This document shows, one piece after another, positions 26,001 through 43,047 of a stretch of 64,000 bases of DNA. Position numbers and translations under genes: made by a program. The stretch comes from Owenia fusiformis (taxonomy: Eukaryota; Annelida; Polychaeta; Sabellida; Oweniidae), in assembly GCA_903813345.2 (NCBI GenBank), contig CAIIXF020000007.1:22057564-22121563 (forward strand), given 5' to 3'. The notes beneath the pieces are model-generated. The model saw only the letters and a program-made list of their open reading frames with translations. It was not told the DNA's origin and did not search any database. How positions within the stretch are numbered: position 1 is the first letter of the stretch; every line of letters begins with the position of its first letter.

Positions 26001-28684
26001 TTTAATAACTGATATTATCATAAAACATGTCCTCCCTATGATATTGTATTGTATTGCATTGTATTGTATAGTTGTATAAGGCTGTTTTTGAAAATCCTGA
26101 TTTTTGAAATTATGTTTGGGCAACTTGGTATTTAAGCATTGGGGAAATGCAGTGCTTAGCTGGTATATACCAAGCCTTGCCTAGGCCCTGCATTTGCATT
26201 GATGACATCCCAATGTTTCTATTGTAATACATGCAAATACAGCTGTTATAAAAAGCATATACTGAAGATAAAGCCTATTGTTAAATCAATCAGACATTGT
26301 TACATATTGATTGATAACATTTTTTATCTAGAGTAAATAAAATGATTTCATGATTAGATGTGTATCATTAGAGAATTTCATGTTAGTCAATATTTTCAGT
26401 AATCAACAAAAATATTAACATGTATTTGTAAAGTATTTCAAGCTGCACCAACACGCGGTCCTAACTTCGACAGTTAATTTGAATTTTGACCTACCGGATG
26501 TTTGAAAATCAAGGATTACAAGTCTCATACTGCACCGTTTTTCTTCAAACTTGTTCCATTCAAAGCACAACACAAATCCCTTTCTGATGGTACATTATTC
26601 TTTTCAACAGAGTCCCTACTTCCAGCGGCATTTTGGTCTCCAGCTGTAAGAAGGCCTTCTAACAGTTGGGGACCAAAACGCTGCTAGAATGAGGGACTTA
26701 ATAAAGTAATGCACCGACAGAAAGGCAATTTTGTTCTGCTTTTAATGGTATAAGTTTGAAGAAGAACGGTGCAGTATGAGAATCGCAATCCTTGATTTTC
26801 AAGCACCTGGTAGGTCAAAAATTCAAATTAACAGTCGAAGTTAGGACCGCGTGACCAATAAAGCCAGATACACTCCTAAGTAAATACTATACAAATATTG
26901 AATGATGTTGAGTGCAATACCTGTATATATTTCTGAGGGTGTATTCCACGCAGCCTGAAGGGCAAGTGGAATACATCCCCCAGAAATGTATACAGGTATT
27001 GCACGAAACAGAATTCAATATTTGTTTTATTATTTTCCTCATTTACGTGTATACCAAAATCTGAGGAGAAAAGAAGAAATACATGTTACAATTTAACAAT
27101 ATTCATTTATTAGCTTTATAGTATCTCAAAAATTGAAAATTGGATAAATAATGCCACATGTTTTCAGTAGCCTATACATGTAACGTTACATTTGTTGAAT
27201 ACCTGTATTTATTTTTCTAAAAATAAACCTTTCATATCGATAACTTATACATGGATGGAATATCTTGTGGTATTTTAGTCACATGGTACATAACTGACCA
27301 ATCACATGCTGATTATCACTACAGAGAAATAATAATAAATATTATGTTAATATCAAAATAGGAGATTGAGTAGATAATATAATTGTATGTATGATTTATG
27401 GAGGATAATTGTTAAAACTCATTTGCATTTTTATGATCAATACACATTATCAAGGACAAACAATAAAAAAAATAGTAACTTCCATTGAGGGAAATAGTGC
27501 AAAATATATTCCCAAGGGAATATCAAGTGTCTATATCTACATTCCTGTGGCTGCAGGCAGAGAGGGGAAACTTTGTATAATTTCCAGATAATATTGCAGT
27601 CACAATTTTTTAGTATATACCCAAATATGTGTTTTGTTAAGAGAAACAATGTGAAAGGACCCTTTAAATTTTAGCATACTTCTAAATGCATATTTCATAG
27701 CAACTTTCATTTTTGTGCTAATAGCCTCTCAAACAGGCATTCCAAATCCATAATCTCTGCTGGCAGGGAAGATAAAGTGTACTATCGACTAGTCAAATGA
27801 TATCATATTTTATATATCAATATGCATTTACAATTGCTAACATTTTTTACTAATAAGTTATTACTACTATTAACATTCAATATATTTTACTCTCACCCAT
27901 CGTCAGGTTGTCATTGTTTCATTTCTTATCTACTGTATGTATCCCAACTAGGATTATTTATGGTATTTTGGCATAAGACGATAATAGCACTGGGATGTGT
28001 CAATGTAAACCATTTTCTCAATACTAAAGTTAACTCATTGGTCCGTACATTTTAGTTCAAAGATTGTGATAGTTGCGAAGGATTGTGTTACTGAATCTGA
28101 CGTATTAATCACTTACAATACACTGGTACAAAGCAAAAGCACCCCCCCCCTCTCTTATATTCTCTAACGCTATACTATTATAAAGAACATAAGAGGGAGG
28201 GGTGACTTATTCAGCCTGAAAATAACATGGCAGGAAAAGATCAAAATGACAGAGGCCAAACTACAAAACAAACCAAGGGTTCGTTGTTCTGACTGTTTAT
28301 TAAAAGTTTTCATACTTACTCAGGGTCACGATTATCACGTAATGTTCGGTCGAGTGCAATTTTATCGCTCGCAATAAGGTTGAATGCCTCTTTATCAAAT
28401 AATGCGTCAGCTTTCCTCTGTTCTTCTACATTCAATATAACAGAAGATCCTCTTTCCCCAGGTCCATCCTTTGCTTCATTCCTACCATAATATCGGTCGT
28501 ACCGGTAGCGAGCTTTTAATTTTGAGGTTTCAACTGCATTATCATTTTCAGAGTCTGCTCTTTTACTTCGAGTCCTATTTTTATCGTTCCTAATGTAGAA
28601 TATAAAAACTATAATACATACAACTGATAATATTAGCCAAAATGGGCGCCTATAGCGCAAACGATAGAAAAATCTCCGGAACAT
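5042..28684 (-). CDS. GALNT: Polypeptide N-acetylgalactosaminyltransferase (GALNT family)
   Basis: Transfers GalNAc from UDP-GalNAc to Ser/Thr, starting mucin-type O-glycans in the Golgi. Coding exons (minus strand): 28684-28320, 17036-16870, 14552-14375, 14128-13925, 13514-13397, 12972-12888, 9714-9617, 9193-9059, 8711-8604, 6163-6032, 5182-5042. All junctions are GT-AG and phases agree, giving 576 aa, normal for the family. Basic N-terminus and one membrane segment (residues about 14-31), then the stem. The GT-A domain begins near [17 protein letters not shown] (about 122) and has metal-binding DSH (228-230), WGGENLE (from 334) and His362 in VGH. The C-terminal lectin domain has CLD at 459 and 542 but CAD at 502; only the last repeat keeps QxW (QKW, 565-567). 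The start is the first ATG; an in-frame TTG two codons earlier is not used. Intron 1 is 11.3 kb. Catalytic motifs resemble GALNT10/11, but I do not assign a subfamily. Exon 6 carries an unusual repeat (12536-12945). Confidence 0.93.
5651..5898. mobile_element. 250-bp MITE family, copy 1, 9-bp target duplication
   Basis: Ends are CATCCTCCGATCACAGGG and CTGCTTAGGAGGATG. Both flanks carry TGAATCATT (5642-5650 and 5899-5907), a perfect 9-bp duplication. A near-identical copy lies at 37683-37935. The sequence contains TCACGTGA and GCGATAAG motifs but no open frame. The duplication length suggests a Mutator-like element. It sits in the last intron of GALNT. Confidence 0.8.
6890..8056. repeat. 15-bp minisatellite, about 1.2 kb
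   Basis: Dozens of copies of a 15-base unit, GATATATTGTCCTGA, with many single-base variants. It lies in GALNT intron 9. Because the unit is a multiple of three and lacks stop codons in several frames, long translations such as repeated DNISQ, or GQYIS and YCPEI, appear on both strands. I regard these as by-products of the repeat, not proteins. Confidence 0.92.
9838..10010. mobile_element. CGTAGCCAGG-family MITE, 3' part
   Basis: The right end CCTGGCTACGGGCCTG and the internal text (TCAAAATCATGCAGTTTTT and GAAGCCCCCC) match the better copies at 23192-23351 and 32964-33087. The left inverted end is missing. It lies in GALNT intron 6, just beyond exon 7. Confidence 0.65.
11359..11523 (+). mobile_element. 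piggyBac-like MITE, copy B (shortened)
   Basis: TTAA flanks both sides (11355-11358 and 11524-11527). The left end is CCTCTTGACTACCCAGAG. The right end, GGGATTCAAGA, has lost its last two bases. It shares CTCTGGTTTCAA and the GACGAGATTT-type start with copies A and C and carries an internal deletion. It lies in GALNT intron 6. Confidence 0.65.
12536..12945 (-). repeat. Six 66-bp tandem repeats duplicating the exon 6 end and splice donor of GALNT
   Basis: Six near-identical 66-base units. Each contains, on the GALNT strand, coding sequence for [14 protein letters not shown] followed by GTGAGT and a short intronic segment. The donor GT dinucleotides therefore recur every 66 bases; exon ends would fall at 12888, 12822, 12756, 12690, 12624 and 12558. 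Since 66 is 22 codons and no stop occurs until about 12502, each later donor would add 22 residues in frame, including the catalytic His. The family's standard protein is obtained with the first donor. The copies differ by only a few bases, so the expansion is recent. Confidence 0.95.
15013..15165. repeat. Palindromic dispersed repeat, copy 1
   Basis: A long imperfect palindrome. The left arm starts AGATTATATAATGGTTC and the right arm ends GAACCATTATATAACCT. The centre contains ACTCGTTCGCTATGCTCAC flanked by GTGAATATATCATATACTCA and its complement. The same palindrome recurs at 32051-32194. Related CGTATACAACTC motifs lie next to both copies (about 14720-14790 and 31910-31990). Confidence 0.6.
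15709..15769. mobile_element. CGTAGCCAGG-family MITE, 61-bp copy with target duplication
   Basis: A minimal element made almost only of its inverted ends, CAGGCCCGTAGCCAGG and CCTGGCTACGGGCCTG. A 5-bp flanking duplication, ATAGA, lies on both sides. It lies in GALNT intron 2. Confidence 0.75.
16376..16745. repeat. About 100-bp tandem repeat, four copies
   Basis: Four units each begin GCATCATGAGCAGCAGGCTT or a close variant and contain TTTTGAAAATGAGGCCCATT and AAGTCCAAAAAGTCCTAAAT. The copies start near 16377, 16478, 16575 and 16686. The array lies in GALNT intron 2, just downstream of exon 2. Confidence 0.8.
17593..18006. repeat. Direct repeat of 54 bp, about 360 bp apart
   Basis: The segment beginning TTATCTCCATCAACTAAGTC at about 17593-17646 recurs almost exactly at about 17952-18006. 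No inverted ends are visible. It looks like a small segmental duplication in GALNT intron 1. Confidence 0.65.
19042..19610. mobile_element. Inverted-repeat element, 569 bp, unclassified
   Basis: Starts CTATCACACCAAACTAGTTC and ends with its exact complement. The interior contains repeated CGTTCT/AGAACG and GAACTTCA-like words and no long frame. No clear target duplication is visible. It is a non-autonomous DNA transposon in GALNT intron 1. Confidence 0.65.
22320..22429 (+). repeat. 110-bp dispersed repeat, copy 1
   Basis: Starts AACAAGTGCTGCCACTTTGA and is about 95% identical by eye to 25749-25858. In both copies one frame reads through [10 protein letters not shown] and CEISLFSKQ. That could be a trace of a transposon protein, but no known domain is visible. 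The two copies bracket the 23010-25280 element. Confidence 0.6.
23192..23351. mobile_element. CGTAGCCAGG-family MITE, nested copy
   Basis: Left end CAGGCCCGTAGCCAGG, right end CCTGGCTAGGGGCCTG. The middle carries CAAAAATCATTTAAAAAGTG and long C runs, as in the other copies. No clear target duplication is left. Confidence 0.75.
23511..24823. mobile_element. Satellite-bearing element with ATGTCACCACC ends
   Basis: Begins ATGTCACCACC and ends GGTGGTGACAT. Between them are about eight tandem copies of a roughly 135-bp unit (start near 23639, spacing 126-177 bp) containing GACCTTTTTTGACCTTGAGA and GGTCAAATGTCAAATCTAAA. A short run of CGCCAACCGCCGGA repeats follows before the right end. A degenerate relative of the tail is visible near 42390-42510. 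Confidence 0.6.
25749..25858 (+). repeat. 110-bp dispersed repeat, copy 2
   Basis: The second copy of the segment at 22320-22429. Here it reads [12 protein letters not shown] then [18 protein letters not shown] in one frame. It has no start or domain that I can identify. Confidence 0.6.
26452..26853. mobile_element. 402-bp palindromic transposon with 5-bp target duplication
   Basis: Nearly the whole element folds back on itself. Ends are CACGCGGTCCTAACTTCGAC and its complement; both arms continue for well over 100 bases, through AATCAAGGATT and TGCACCGTT motifs. The inner part also pairs (GCGGCATTTTGGTC with GACCAAAACGCTGC). ACCAA flanks both sides (26447-26451 and 26854-26858). It is a foldback-type non-autonomous DNA transposon in GALNT intron 1. 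Confidence 0.8.
26892..27024. repeat. Inverted repeat (hairpin), 133 bp
   Basis: Left arm CAAATATTGAAT then TGCAATACCTGTATA; right arm TATACAGGTATTGCA then ATTCAATATTTG, with GTATTCCAC/GTGGAATAC further in. It lies 38 bp from the previous palindromic element. It is probably another small foldback element. Confidence 0.6.
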
Positions 28685-28739
28685 TTTCAAAGTTTATTTT
28701 TTCTCCCACGCCATTTTGGGATATCCCCTATTATTTTCA

Positions 28740-28747
28740 TCACGTGA
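28740..28747. promoter_or_regulatory. TCACGTGA E-box upstream of GALNT
   Basis: A perfect 8-base palindrome 55 bases upstream of the GALNT ATG. TCACGTGA is the core bound by USF and MiT/TFE bHLH-ZIP factors. Position near the 5' end supports a promoter role, but the motif is short and also occurs inside dispersed repeats in this window (5651-5898 and 37683-37935). Confidence 0.35.
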
Positions 28748-29110
28748 CACGGAATTCCAAGTGAGTAGTCCAAGTCATTTAGGTATGGCACTCCATTTGA
28801 CATTTAGTAAAATCAATAATCGTGAAATTTGTCATATATTATATGTTTTTCTAAATGAATAAAAAATCATTTAAGGATTTAACAGTGCATTGTGGACTGA
28901 TAATTCCTATAGCAATACTTTTTGCAAGGGCCATCTTGTCAACCATTTACACCGACCATTTGACTTACATAAGCACATGGCTCATCTATTTTTAAATGTT
29001 AATAAGGTTTTTTAAATTATATTCTATTCAAAGTCTTGTTATTTTGACGCACCTTTGAGTGCCACTGTTATAAAAGTGACTGTCAAATAAATAATAATTA
29101 AATATTCCCT

Positions 29111-29209
29111 ATGATCCACGGATAGTGGGAAGTCCTCCATCTAGGAGGTATAGAAATATAATATAAGTAAAGTAATATATGGAGGACTTCCCATAACCGT
29201 GCTATGATC
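29111..29209. repeat. Hairpin element, 99 bp
   Basis: Left arm ATGATCCACGGATAGTGGGA and right arm CCCATAACCGTGCTATGAT pair around GAAGTCCTCCAT/ATGGAGGACTTC. It is a likely small MITE between ALDH9A1 and GALNT. Confidence 0.55.
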
Positions 29210-30540
29210 CTATTTATTGATTTATACTCAACTATGAAAATGCTCAGCTTAACATGACCTTGGGTGGGTTGTTTGTTATATAATGCAATGCAGTTATAAG
29301 GAATAGAGTGTTCTGATTGGCTGGAATTGGACACACATTGCCTTGCTAAGTGTGAATTCACCTTTTACTTATGCAAGCAAAGGTTTTACTTAATCATGTG
29401 CCGCGCCCACTTTCTGATCTGGAGAGTCACAGAACTCAATCTGTTTTACCATGGACATGAAGGAATGTTTTCCATCCAAATATCTCAGCCATGCTTCATC
29501 AATAATCATCTCAGAAACAGAACCATACAAAAGCTTATTCACATCTTTATACTAGAGTTCCCCTAATAAGTGATGACTTCACAAATAATCAACAAAATTT
29601 AATTTCTGAGATTTTATATCTGTTCCCCAGATGGATATTTCAGGGCGAAACCATTGAACCTATAGAAGATTCCAATCTATTACTTCAACTTCATGGTTAC
29701 AATGCCCAGTACTTTACCTCTGATTTGAGTTGTTTTGTTCAGTGATTGGTGCCCTCTTTAGCTCAGTGCAGCTCTTAGCATGGTGATAAGGGGGTAGAAT
29801 ATTAGAATTTAGTACAGTTTTCTATCGTCAATTACACTTTGGTTGTACAAAGTGGTGCTACTTAAACAATGTGTTAGTTGATTAAATGATCAAATAAAAT
29901 TGAGAAAAACATTATGCACATTACACATCTTATTTATCAAGAAATCGGGATGGATTTATTGGGTTGTGTTTCTTTATGCTGACGGTCACAGTCATTGATA
30001 AAAGATCAGTCTAACATCATATTTCTGATTATGCCTTGGTAAGGAATCTCCCCCCACGACTTCTCTACTTTGAACTTGGTGAGAAAAAATTGATTTGATA
30101 TTGTATTTATGCACTGTTTTGGAGAAATTGACCCCCGCATCCTCAAAATTGAACTTGCGTATTGTCAAGGTCACAAATATTCATTAAAACATTTGAAATT
30201 ATCTCAATCATTTTTATTTTGCCATTCAAGAGCAGATCAGCAATGGGTGGGGTCAAATTATTAACACTTGTGGAAAAAGTTAACTTTGTTATGGTTTGCC
30301 CCCCCCCCCTCCACTCCCTGATGTAAAAAATTGAAAATTAGGTTTTCATTACAATGTTTTGAAAATGCAATTATCATCCACACCCCTTACAAAGTTATCT
30401 TCATTCTTCCACATCTGTTGATAATTTGACAAATTCATTTGACAACTCATCTCTATTCCTTCTATTTATTTTAATGGTTCGGCACTCACAACTATGCACT
30501 GCAATAAATAACCCATAATAGTCATTTAATAAACAAAACA
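29210..30540. other. Intergenic, nothing recognised
   Basis: The spacer between the hairpin upstream of GALNT and the ALDH9A1 3' end. I see AT-rich unique sequence with one C run near 30300 and no exon-like frame on either strand. Confidence 0.5.
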
Positions 30541-30546
30541 TTTATT
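30541..30546 (-). other. Predicted polyadenylation signal of ALDH9A1
   Basis: AATAAA on the minus strand about 390 bases beyond the ALDH9A1 stop codon. It is assigned by position only. Confidence 0.4.
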
Positions 30547-30932
30547 TTGTCAAAAACAAAAGTTCACAACATATTTGTTCATGGAATGTGTATTTGTTCA
30601 ATATTCTGGCTCCCATCTTATGTATTCTATATTGAGAGACTGCTGAATTTAATACCAATTTAGTGCATGCCTCACAATGAAACCCCAGGTATTTCCCAAT
30701 TTAATTTCTAACTCCAACTTTCCAAGTCTATCTGACAATTTCATGTTTATGGCAAAATCCCAGGTGCGTTTCAGGTTGAGGTGTATTTGATTTAAAATCT
30801 AAGTTCACATTCAAAATCCCTGGAAACATCCACACAGGCCTGTTCCAAGCTTAAATTCTCAATTTTAGAATCAAGTGAAGATCCTAGTTTCAATTCACCA
30901 TCTTAGGCTTATTTCACAATCTCAGGCTTATT

Positions 30933-37047
<6,115 letters not shown>

Positions 37048-37159
37048 TCTGAGACAAACCTATAAAAGTTATTATATGTTGACTCTGGGTATATCTCATT
37101 GGTCATCATACTTTGAGGCAAATTACTAGTATACCAAAGGGCCTTTCAGTACAATGATT

Positions 37160-37417
37160 CAGGAGGATGTTTCTCGAAAGTTTCGTTATTAACGAATCGT
37201 TAATTCAATTGTTAATAACGATTTTTCCGTTTCTCGAAAGTTAACGCTTCATGATGATGTCATGATTTTTTTTATGATTTATGCGTTATCCATAATTGAT
37301 TTTACGAGTACGGATGAGAGTCTCATTCCATTAACGATGTGGTGTCCAAAGAAATGGATCCATGATTCGCTATTAACGATACGTTAATAATGATAAGCTT
37401 TGAGAAACGGCCTCCTG
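37160..37417. mobile_element. Inverted-repeat MITE, 258 bp
   Basis: Left end CAGGAGGATGTTTCTCGAAAG followed by CGTTATTAACG motifs; right end CGTTAATAATGATAAGC then TTTGAGAAACGGCCTCCTG. The ends pair over about 35 bases with mismatches. It lies just upstream of ALDH9A1. No clear target duplication. Confidence 0.6.
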
Positions 37418-37682
37418 CATTACTAAAGGCTAAAAGAGAATGGGGAACAAGATTCAGTACATTACAATAGATAATGTTTGGGAAATTACAATAGACAAGT
37501 TATATCAAGATAATAATTCTAAATGTAAAAGCATCAGTTACTAAAAACAAATTTACTTTTAGACTAGACAAGTGTGAAGGCAGGGTTGATAGGGTCTCAT
37601 GGTGGCTTACCCTGTAGCAATTGAATATTTCTAAATCTATCTATAAATTCTAGATTTCTAGAATTCTAAATTTTCTGATTTT

Positions 37683-37935
37683 CATCCTCCGATCACAGGG
37701 CTTCAAAATCCAGAATATATTCTTTCTTTTTACCCCCTGCGATAAGCAGTTACCATTTCCCCGATTAAGAACTCGCAATCTTATTGGCTGTCGCAACACT
37801 GCTGCGACAGATATCATGTATATTAATCATTGCGCATAATTAGATCACGTGATTCAGTTTAAACGGGCGGTTCCAAATTGGTTATAGCAGGGGGAAGAAG
37901 GAGGTATGGATTCTGTACACCTGCTTAGGAGGATG
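37683..37935. mobile_element. 250-bp MITE family, copy 2
   Basis: About 90% identical by eye to 5651-5898, with the same CATCCTCCGATCACAGGG and CTTAGGAGGATG ends. Flanks show an imperfect duplication (CTGATTTT on the left, ATGATTTT on the right). It lies upstream of ALDH9A1. Confidence 0.75.
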
Positions 37936-38340
37936 ATGATTTTATGCAACATATATGTCCAGATCAACCCCCCTCAAAATAAAATAAAATGTTATAATAT
38001 GTTTGATTTTGTCATGCACAATAATAAATACAACTTACCTTTGACCCCTCAGCAAAATGTTATTTTCCACTATTTTGTTTGTATTTGTGATAATAGCTTT
38101 AGGATTTGTATAGCTGGCAAATACAATGATTTGTTAAATAATTATGACATCTTATAGTCGGAGCTACATGTGCATTTTTCATGCAGTATTACATTCAACA
38201 TGTAAGAAACCATAAAGTGCAGATAGATGTTAAATGTAAACAGTAGTCTAGATAGTAAAATCATAATACACTGTACTTATTAATTAGGCTAGGATATTTA
38301 AATTTCACATTTAGCATTCTACCTTTTCTAATAATAAATA

Positions 38341-38448
38341 TCATAGGCCCCGGGAACATGTATAAAATAGCGAGTCGATATCTGTATTATTAGAAATAGT
38401 AATACAGATGTCGACTCGCTATTTAATACTTGTTCCCGGGGCCTATGA
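38341..38448. repeat. Near-perfect palindrome, 108 bp
   Basis: Outer arms TCATAGGCCCCGGGAACATG and its near complement, inner arms ATAGCGAGTCGA and TCGACTCGCTAT, around a short AT-rich loop. It can form a long hairpin. It is probably a foldback MITE. Confidence 0.7.
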
Positions 38449-41371
38449 TAAATATGCTTACATTTTTTGTCAGAATAGAGTTATATAAGTTTAATAAGAT
38501 CGTACATTTCTAAAATACTGTATAATGTGTAAAGAACATATTTATCTATTTATGTCCGTGACATGTCGAACATTTATATAAGTTACCTTTGCCTTCTATA
38601 GTCCAAGTCTAGAATATTATCCCCACATATAAAATGATACCCTTGCATAATTTCAATATTCTTAAAATAAAGATTTGAATTTGATACAGTTTATTTGCAT
38701 ATATAATGAATTAACGGTGACCATATGGATCTCCTGCTAGCAATTTCTCTCTTTTTTTCACTTTTGAAATAAAGATGATTACATTTGAAAGATGAAACAT
38801 TTGAAAGGTCTAATTGCAGACAAACAAATAAACCAAAACCTTATCTTAGTATTTGTTTAAACTTTGCTTACTTCAGTTATATATTGATAACACAAAGCTA
38901 AGGTAGGTCAAGTCAAATGACTTTTTGATATGTTTGAGAAAAAACATAGCCAGATTATTCATTCTGCTGGGCCCTCCTTAAAAGCTGACATATCTGCATA
39001 TAAGCTATTGTCAAAAACATTCACAATTTTAAATAAAAATAGCAAAATTTCAATTTTTAATTTTGAAGAAACAAATTTAGCTCTTTCCTATCCAGAATCA
39101 TGGAAATACGTTTGGATTCAGTCATCCATAAAAATTGAAAATAGAAACCCAAAATTGTCATGATTGTATCATAACAGGATTTGAAGTGAAAACCTGTAAT
39201 TCACTTCATGTTGTCATTTAGGCCTTGAAATGTCAAACTTTATGTTTTTATCAATAAGAAATTTCAAAAAATTAACATGAATTTTGATAAACTTGAATTT
39301 TAAACATATGGTATATATAAAAGCAGATAAAGATTTGATTCATACATTTTCTACTCTGAGGCCTAAGAATGTCGTGTTAAAATATTTTAAAACATGTTTC
39401 TTAAATATACCCATCATTCTAGGCTATTCTACTAACTTTTCTTTTTGCTTTTTATGAACATAAGACAATACATATACTAGGGGACTCAAGTTTTAACCAT
39501 ATACACTCGCTATAATATGTTTTGAGTGTGAGCTTACACTTTTCTATATGTTTATTTTAAGGATCGGTGACATGTCAAACAAAAAACTAGTCTGGGGTGA
39601 GTTTCGCTTTGTTTGACAAGTCACGTTAGCCTTTTTAGTTTATTTGAAGTACCTGTACTGATCTTGAATTTCGTTAACAGTAAAGTATAGAAATCATACT
39701 TTAAAAATCATTTTGAACCAAAAGTGGATTTAAATAGCCATGGTTGAAAATGTTTTTAGTTTCTGGTGATTCATAAAGAACATATAGTTGCAATCTGAGC
39801 ATAAAACGTGTCATGTTTTTACTTTTGAACCACAAGTTTATTCTGAATTTGCACTGTGGAATTGCAATGTTGAATTCAAAGAATTCAGTTTCAGTACTGA
39901 TTTAGTGTAAGCTAGTATGATGCACCATATCAAATTTGAACCCCCCCCCCCCTCTTCTCTGCACTAAATCATCAATGGTGTTTCATCAGTGACTTGGATG
40001 AACAGCTCAGAGTCCAGACCAGCACATGCAGTATATTGACTTGATGTTCAAAAATGTAGTTATTACATTACAGACAATTCCTTCTACCCCCCCCCCCAAA
40101 AAAAATGTATTTGAACTTTAATTGATTTTAAATGAAAAGTCCCTTCATTTTGAAAATTGAATGTATTCCAAAGGTATCCTTGCATTAATGCAAGCAGACA
40201 TGGCATGCGTAAGCCAAAAGAAAATCACTTACTATAAAGCCAGAACAATACAAGGAATAACTTAACATTTTATAGCAGTTGTCTATATTTTACATGATAT
40301 ATATCTTTAATTACAATTAATATACAGTGTACATTGTACATAACATTTCAATTATAGCTTTGCTTTGTTTTCACTTCTCAAACACAAAGTAATACACAAT
40401 ACAGAAGTCCATGGAAATCAAATTAATGAAATATTGCTTTATAGTAAAATGTGCTCATCCTTACACCCAGGGTGAGAAAAATGCAACCCTTAGAATTGAC
40501 TCTCAATGATAATAGAATATTCATGAATGTTCATGTTAATATAAAGCGTTAAATGAAGGATGTATCTTAGTCTAATCTGTGTATCACCCTAGCATAAAAT
40601 AATAAAATGAATTAACATGTACTTTTTCGAGAACCCCCATGGTATTAAAAACCATGATAATACATGTATATCCACTGACTCCCATATTTGAGTTTTTGTA
40701 CACACAGTACCAAACATTCTTTGTTCAGACAAATCATGATCATGTGTCATTGTTGTAAAAATAAAACTTGCAGTTTCATTAATATTGATAATTTTCACTG
40801 TTTTTACTTTTCCACTTTTCCAACCTTATTACCTATTATCAAACATCCTCCGAATGCAGGGTTCCAGACATCATCCACTAAGTTCCTTCCTTCTTGGTAG
40901 TAGGATGTTCAAATATGTTCAAAATATACACATCTTTCTCTAAATCTCAGTATGAAACACAGCCCAAGGATGTTCATTTAATCATTTAAAATGTATATGG
41001 ACCAGCCACCATATGGGTGAGACAAATAGTCAAATACTGTAGACCTGTTGCAAATAGGTTTGAGGTCCAATTAGAATGACAAAATTGATATTTATTTATA
41101 TCTATTAAGCCTCGACATTTTATTAAGTCTGGTGCTGAGTTACATTTCCCCATATTGATATTGAACAGGGTTAGTTTGCTGAATATTTGGCATGGGCCAT
41201 AATGGCCAAATTTGCTGTTATTGCCCATGTTTACTTGGGTCTGTACATGAGACTGAACATTTTCACACTGTCATATATTCTATGTAATAAGAACATTTCT
41301 AGAAAACTTGCAATATTCTACAAGTTTTCAAGCCTGCAACAGCCAGTAATACATGTACTACTAAGTATATA
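38449..41371. other. Intergenic, nothing recognised
   Basis: AT-rich spacer between ALDH9A1 and STK11 with long C runs near 39940 and 40087. No exon-like frame with splice sites and no clear repeat structure on either strand. Confidence 0.5.
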
Positions 41372-41562
41372 CAGTGAAACCTGTATATCCGAACATCTCT
41401 CTGACATGTCTGTTCAGAATCAATGTGAAAACTTTTTTCTCAGTTCCAAATTTGTTTTCATCCATTGACTTATATGTTTATAAAACCTTGAATTGTGAAC
41501 ACTTGCTTATATTGCTACCTTTGGCTGGCCTCAGAGGTGTTTGGATTAGACAGGTTTTACTG
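41372..41562. mobile_element. Pogo/Tigger-like MITE with TA duplication, copy 2
   Basis: Starts CAGTGAAACCTGTATATCCG, ends AGACAGGTTTTACTG, with TA on both sides. TA target sites and CAGT-type ends fit the pogo group of Tc1/mariner elements. No frame of note. Confidence 0.65.
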
Positions 41563-41713
41563 TACTTTTCTAAAAATAAAATTCATATTTAACATTTTAA
41601 GAGAGGACATTTTCCGTTTACCCCTGATCTCCCTAGTCTTGCATCAAGCCCTTATGTACACCCTCATAACACAACTTCTACATAAACTGGTAGATCAGAG
41701 ATTTGATGTAAAA

Positions 41714-42181
41714 CCCTGTTTACACTGACTGGTCTTTTTTGATCCCCTGTGTATTACCAATGGGAGAAAAGATCAGACTTTGCAGGACTTTTGCCGGACT
41801 TGGTCGGTCTTTTTAAAAAATCTGATGGAATCCTGTTGAGACCTGAAGTCCAATGGAGACTGCTACAAAAAGACCGCTGGTCTATTTGTGGAATGAGCAG
41901 TTTCATTCTTTCACGGATGTCATCCGTCTTTTAATGTTAAATATGATCACGTGATACTGGTAACTGAGGCTTTCATACATGATGTCACACTGTCAGAGGG
42001 GATTTCATCGGACTCGACAGGACTCCGCCGGTCTCAACAGGACTCCGCCGGTCTCAGCAGGACTCCATCGGATTCCACAGGGCTCAGGAGGACACATTGA
42101 GCTATCGTGAAAATAGACTTTCGGTCTTCACCTCGAGGACTTAAAAAGTCCAGTGAAAAATACCTGTCAGTGTAAACTGGG
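41714..42181. mobile_element. Inverted-repeat element, about 470 bp
   Basis: Left end CCCTGTTTACACTGACTGGT, right end CCTGTCAGTGTAAACTGGG. The interior has repeated ACTCCGCCGGTCTCA words and a CTTTTTAAAAA/TTAAAAAGTCC pairing. A short translation across it is fortuitous. Confidence 0.6.
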
Positions 42182-43047
42182 CCTAAGACTACCTCCCCTC
42201 ATCATCTACTTTCCTATCCTTGGAGAGTTAGAAAGTGTGTATGACAGTAGGGAGGCACAACATATAGTGACGCACAAATACTTTACGACACAGGTTCGTA
42301 ACCAGGAGGACATCTTCACTTTGGACCTAAAAGCTGGCCTTATTTCCAAAATAGGGCTCAGTTGTAAGAAAGAATTATATTCTTAAATGATGACAAAATG
42401 TTACCACCTAATTAGTTATTGAAAACCGTTACAGGTGCCAAACTCTAAATGCCGATCACTGAATGCCAACCACCAAATGCTGAACACTATCCACACTTCT
42501 GGTGGTTATGTAAAAAGTGCTCTAATTTCCCTTTGCCCTTTTAAGTGAACCCCTCCTCTAGGTTAACTGTGGGCACCAGCCTGCTACGTACAAGTATTTA
42601 TGTCCATGTTATATGAACAATACTTCTGAGCTTGCTAACAGGTTGAAACTAACTGGTAAATCTGATTGCAAACTCATTCACAAAATTACTCTGAAGTATA
42701 ATTTCGACCAGAAATATTAATCAAACATTGCATTCTAATAAGACTGCGTGGTTTAATAAATGATATACATTATTTAATTAATACCCTGGCCTTCTGTGCG
42801 CTTTTTGATTATCGACTCACTATATAACACTTGGCTTTGCTAATTCTATATATATATACACGTATCTACACTTACTAAATTAAACCAACTTCTCATAACA
42901 TATTTAATGAGAATTTTATTTTGACATTTCCAAATTGTTAAGCATTGTTAGGTATCAAATGAACACTTGATTTGTATAATTACGTACTGCATGTAAGAAC
43001 TAAATACAGTAATGTACAGTAGTTACAACTCAAACAATTATAAATTT

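Noticed and set aside
28685-28690. GALNT start two codons earlier at TTG
   Set aside because: The ATG at 28684 is the normal eukaryotic choice and directly precedes the basic residues and membrane anchor.
41749-41934. Plus-strand frame beginning MYYQWEKRSDFAG
   Set aside because: It lies inside the inverted-repeat element at 41714-42181 and has no domain.
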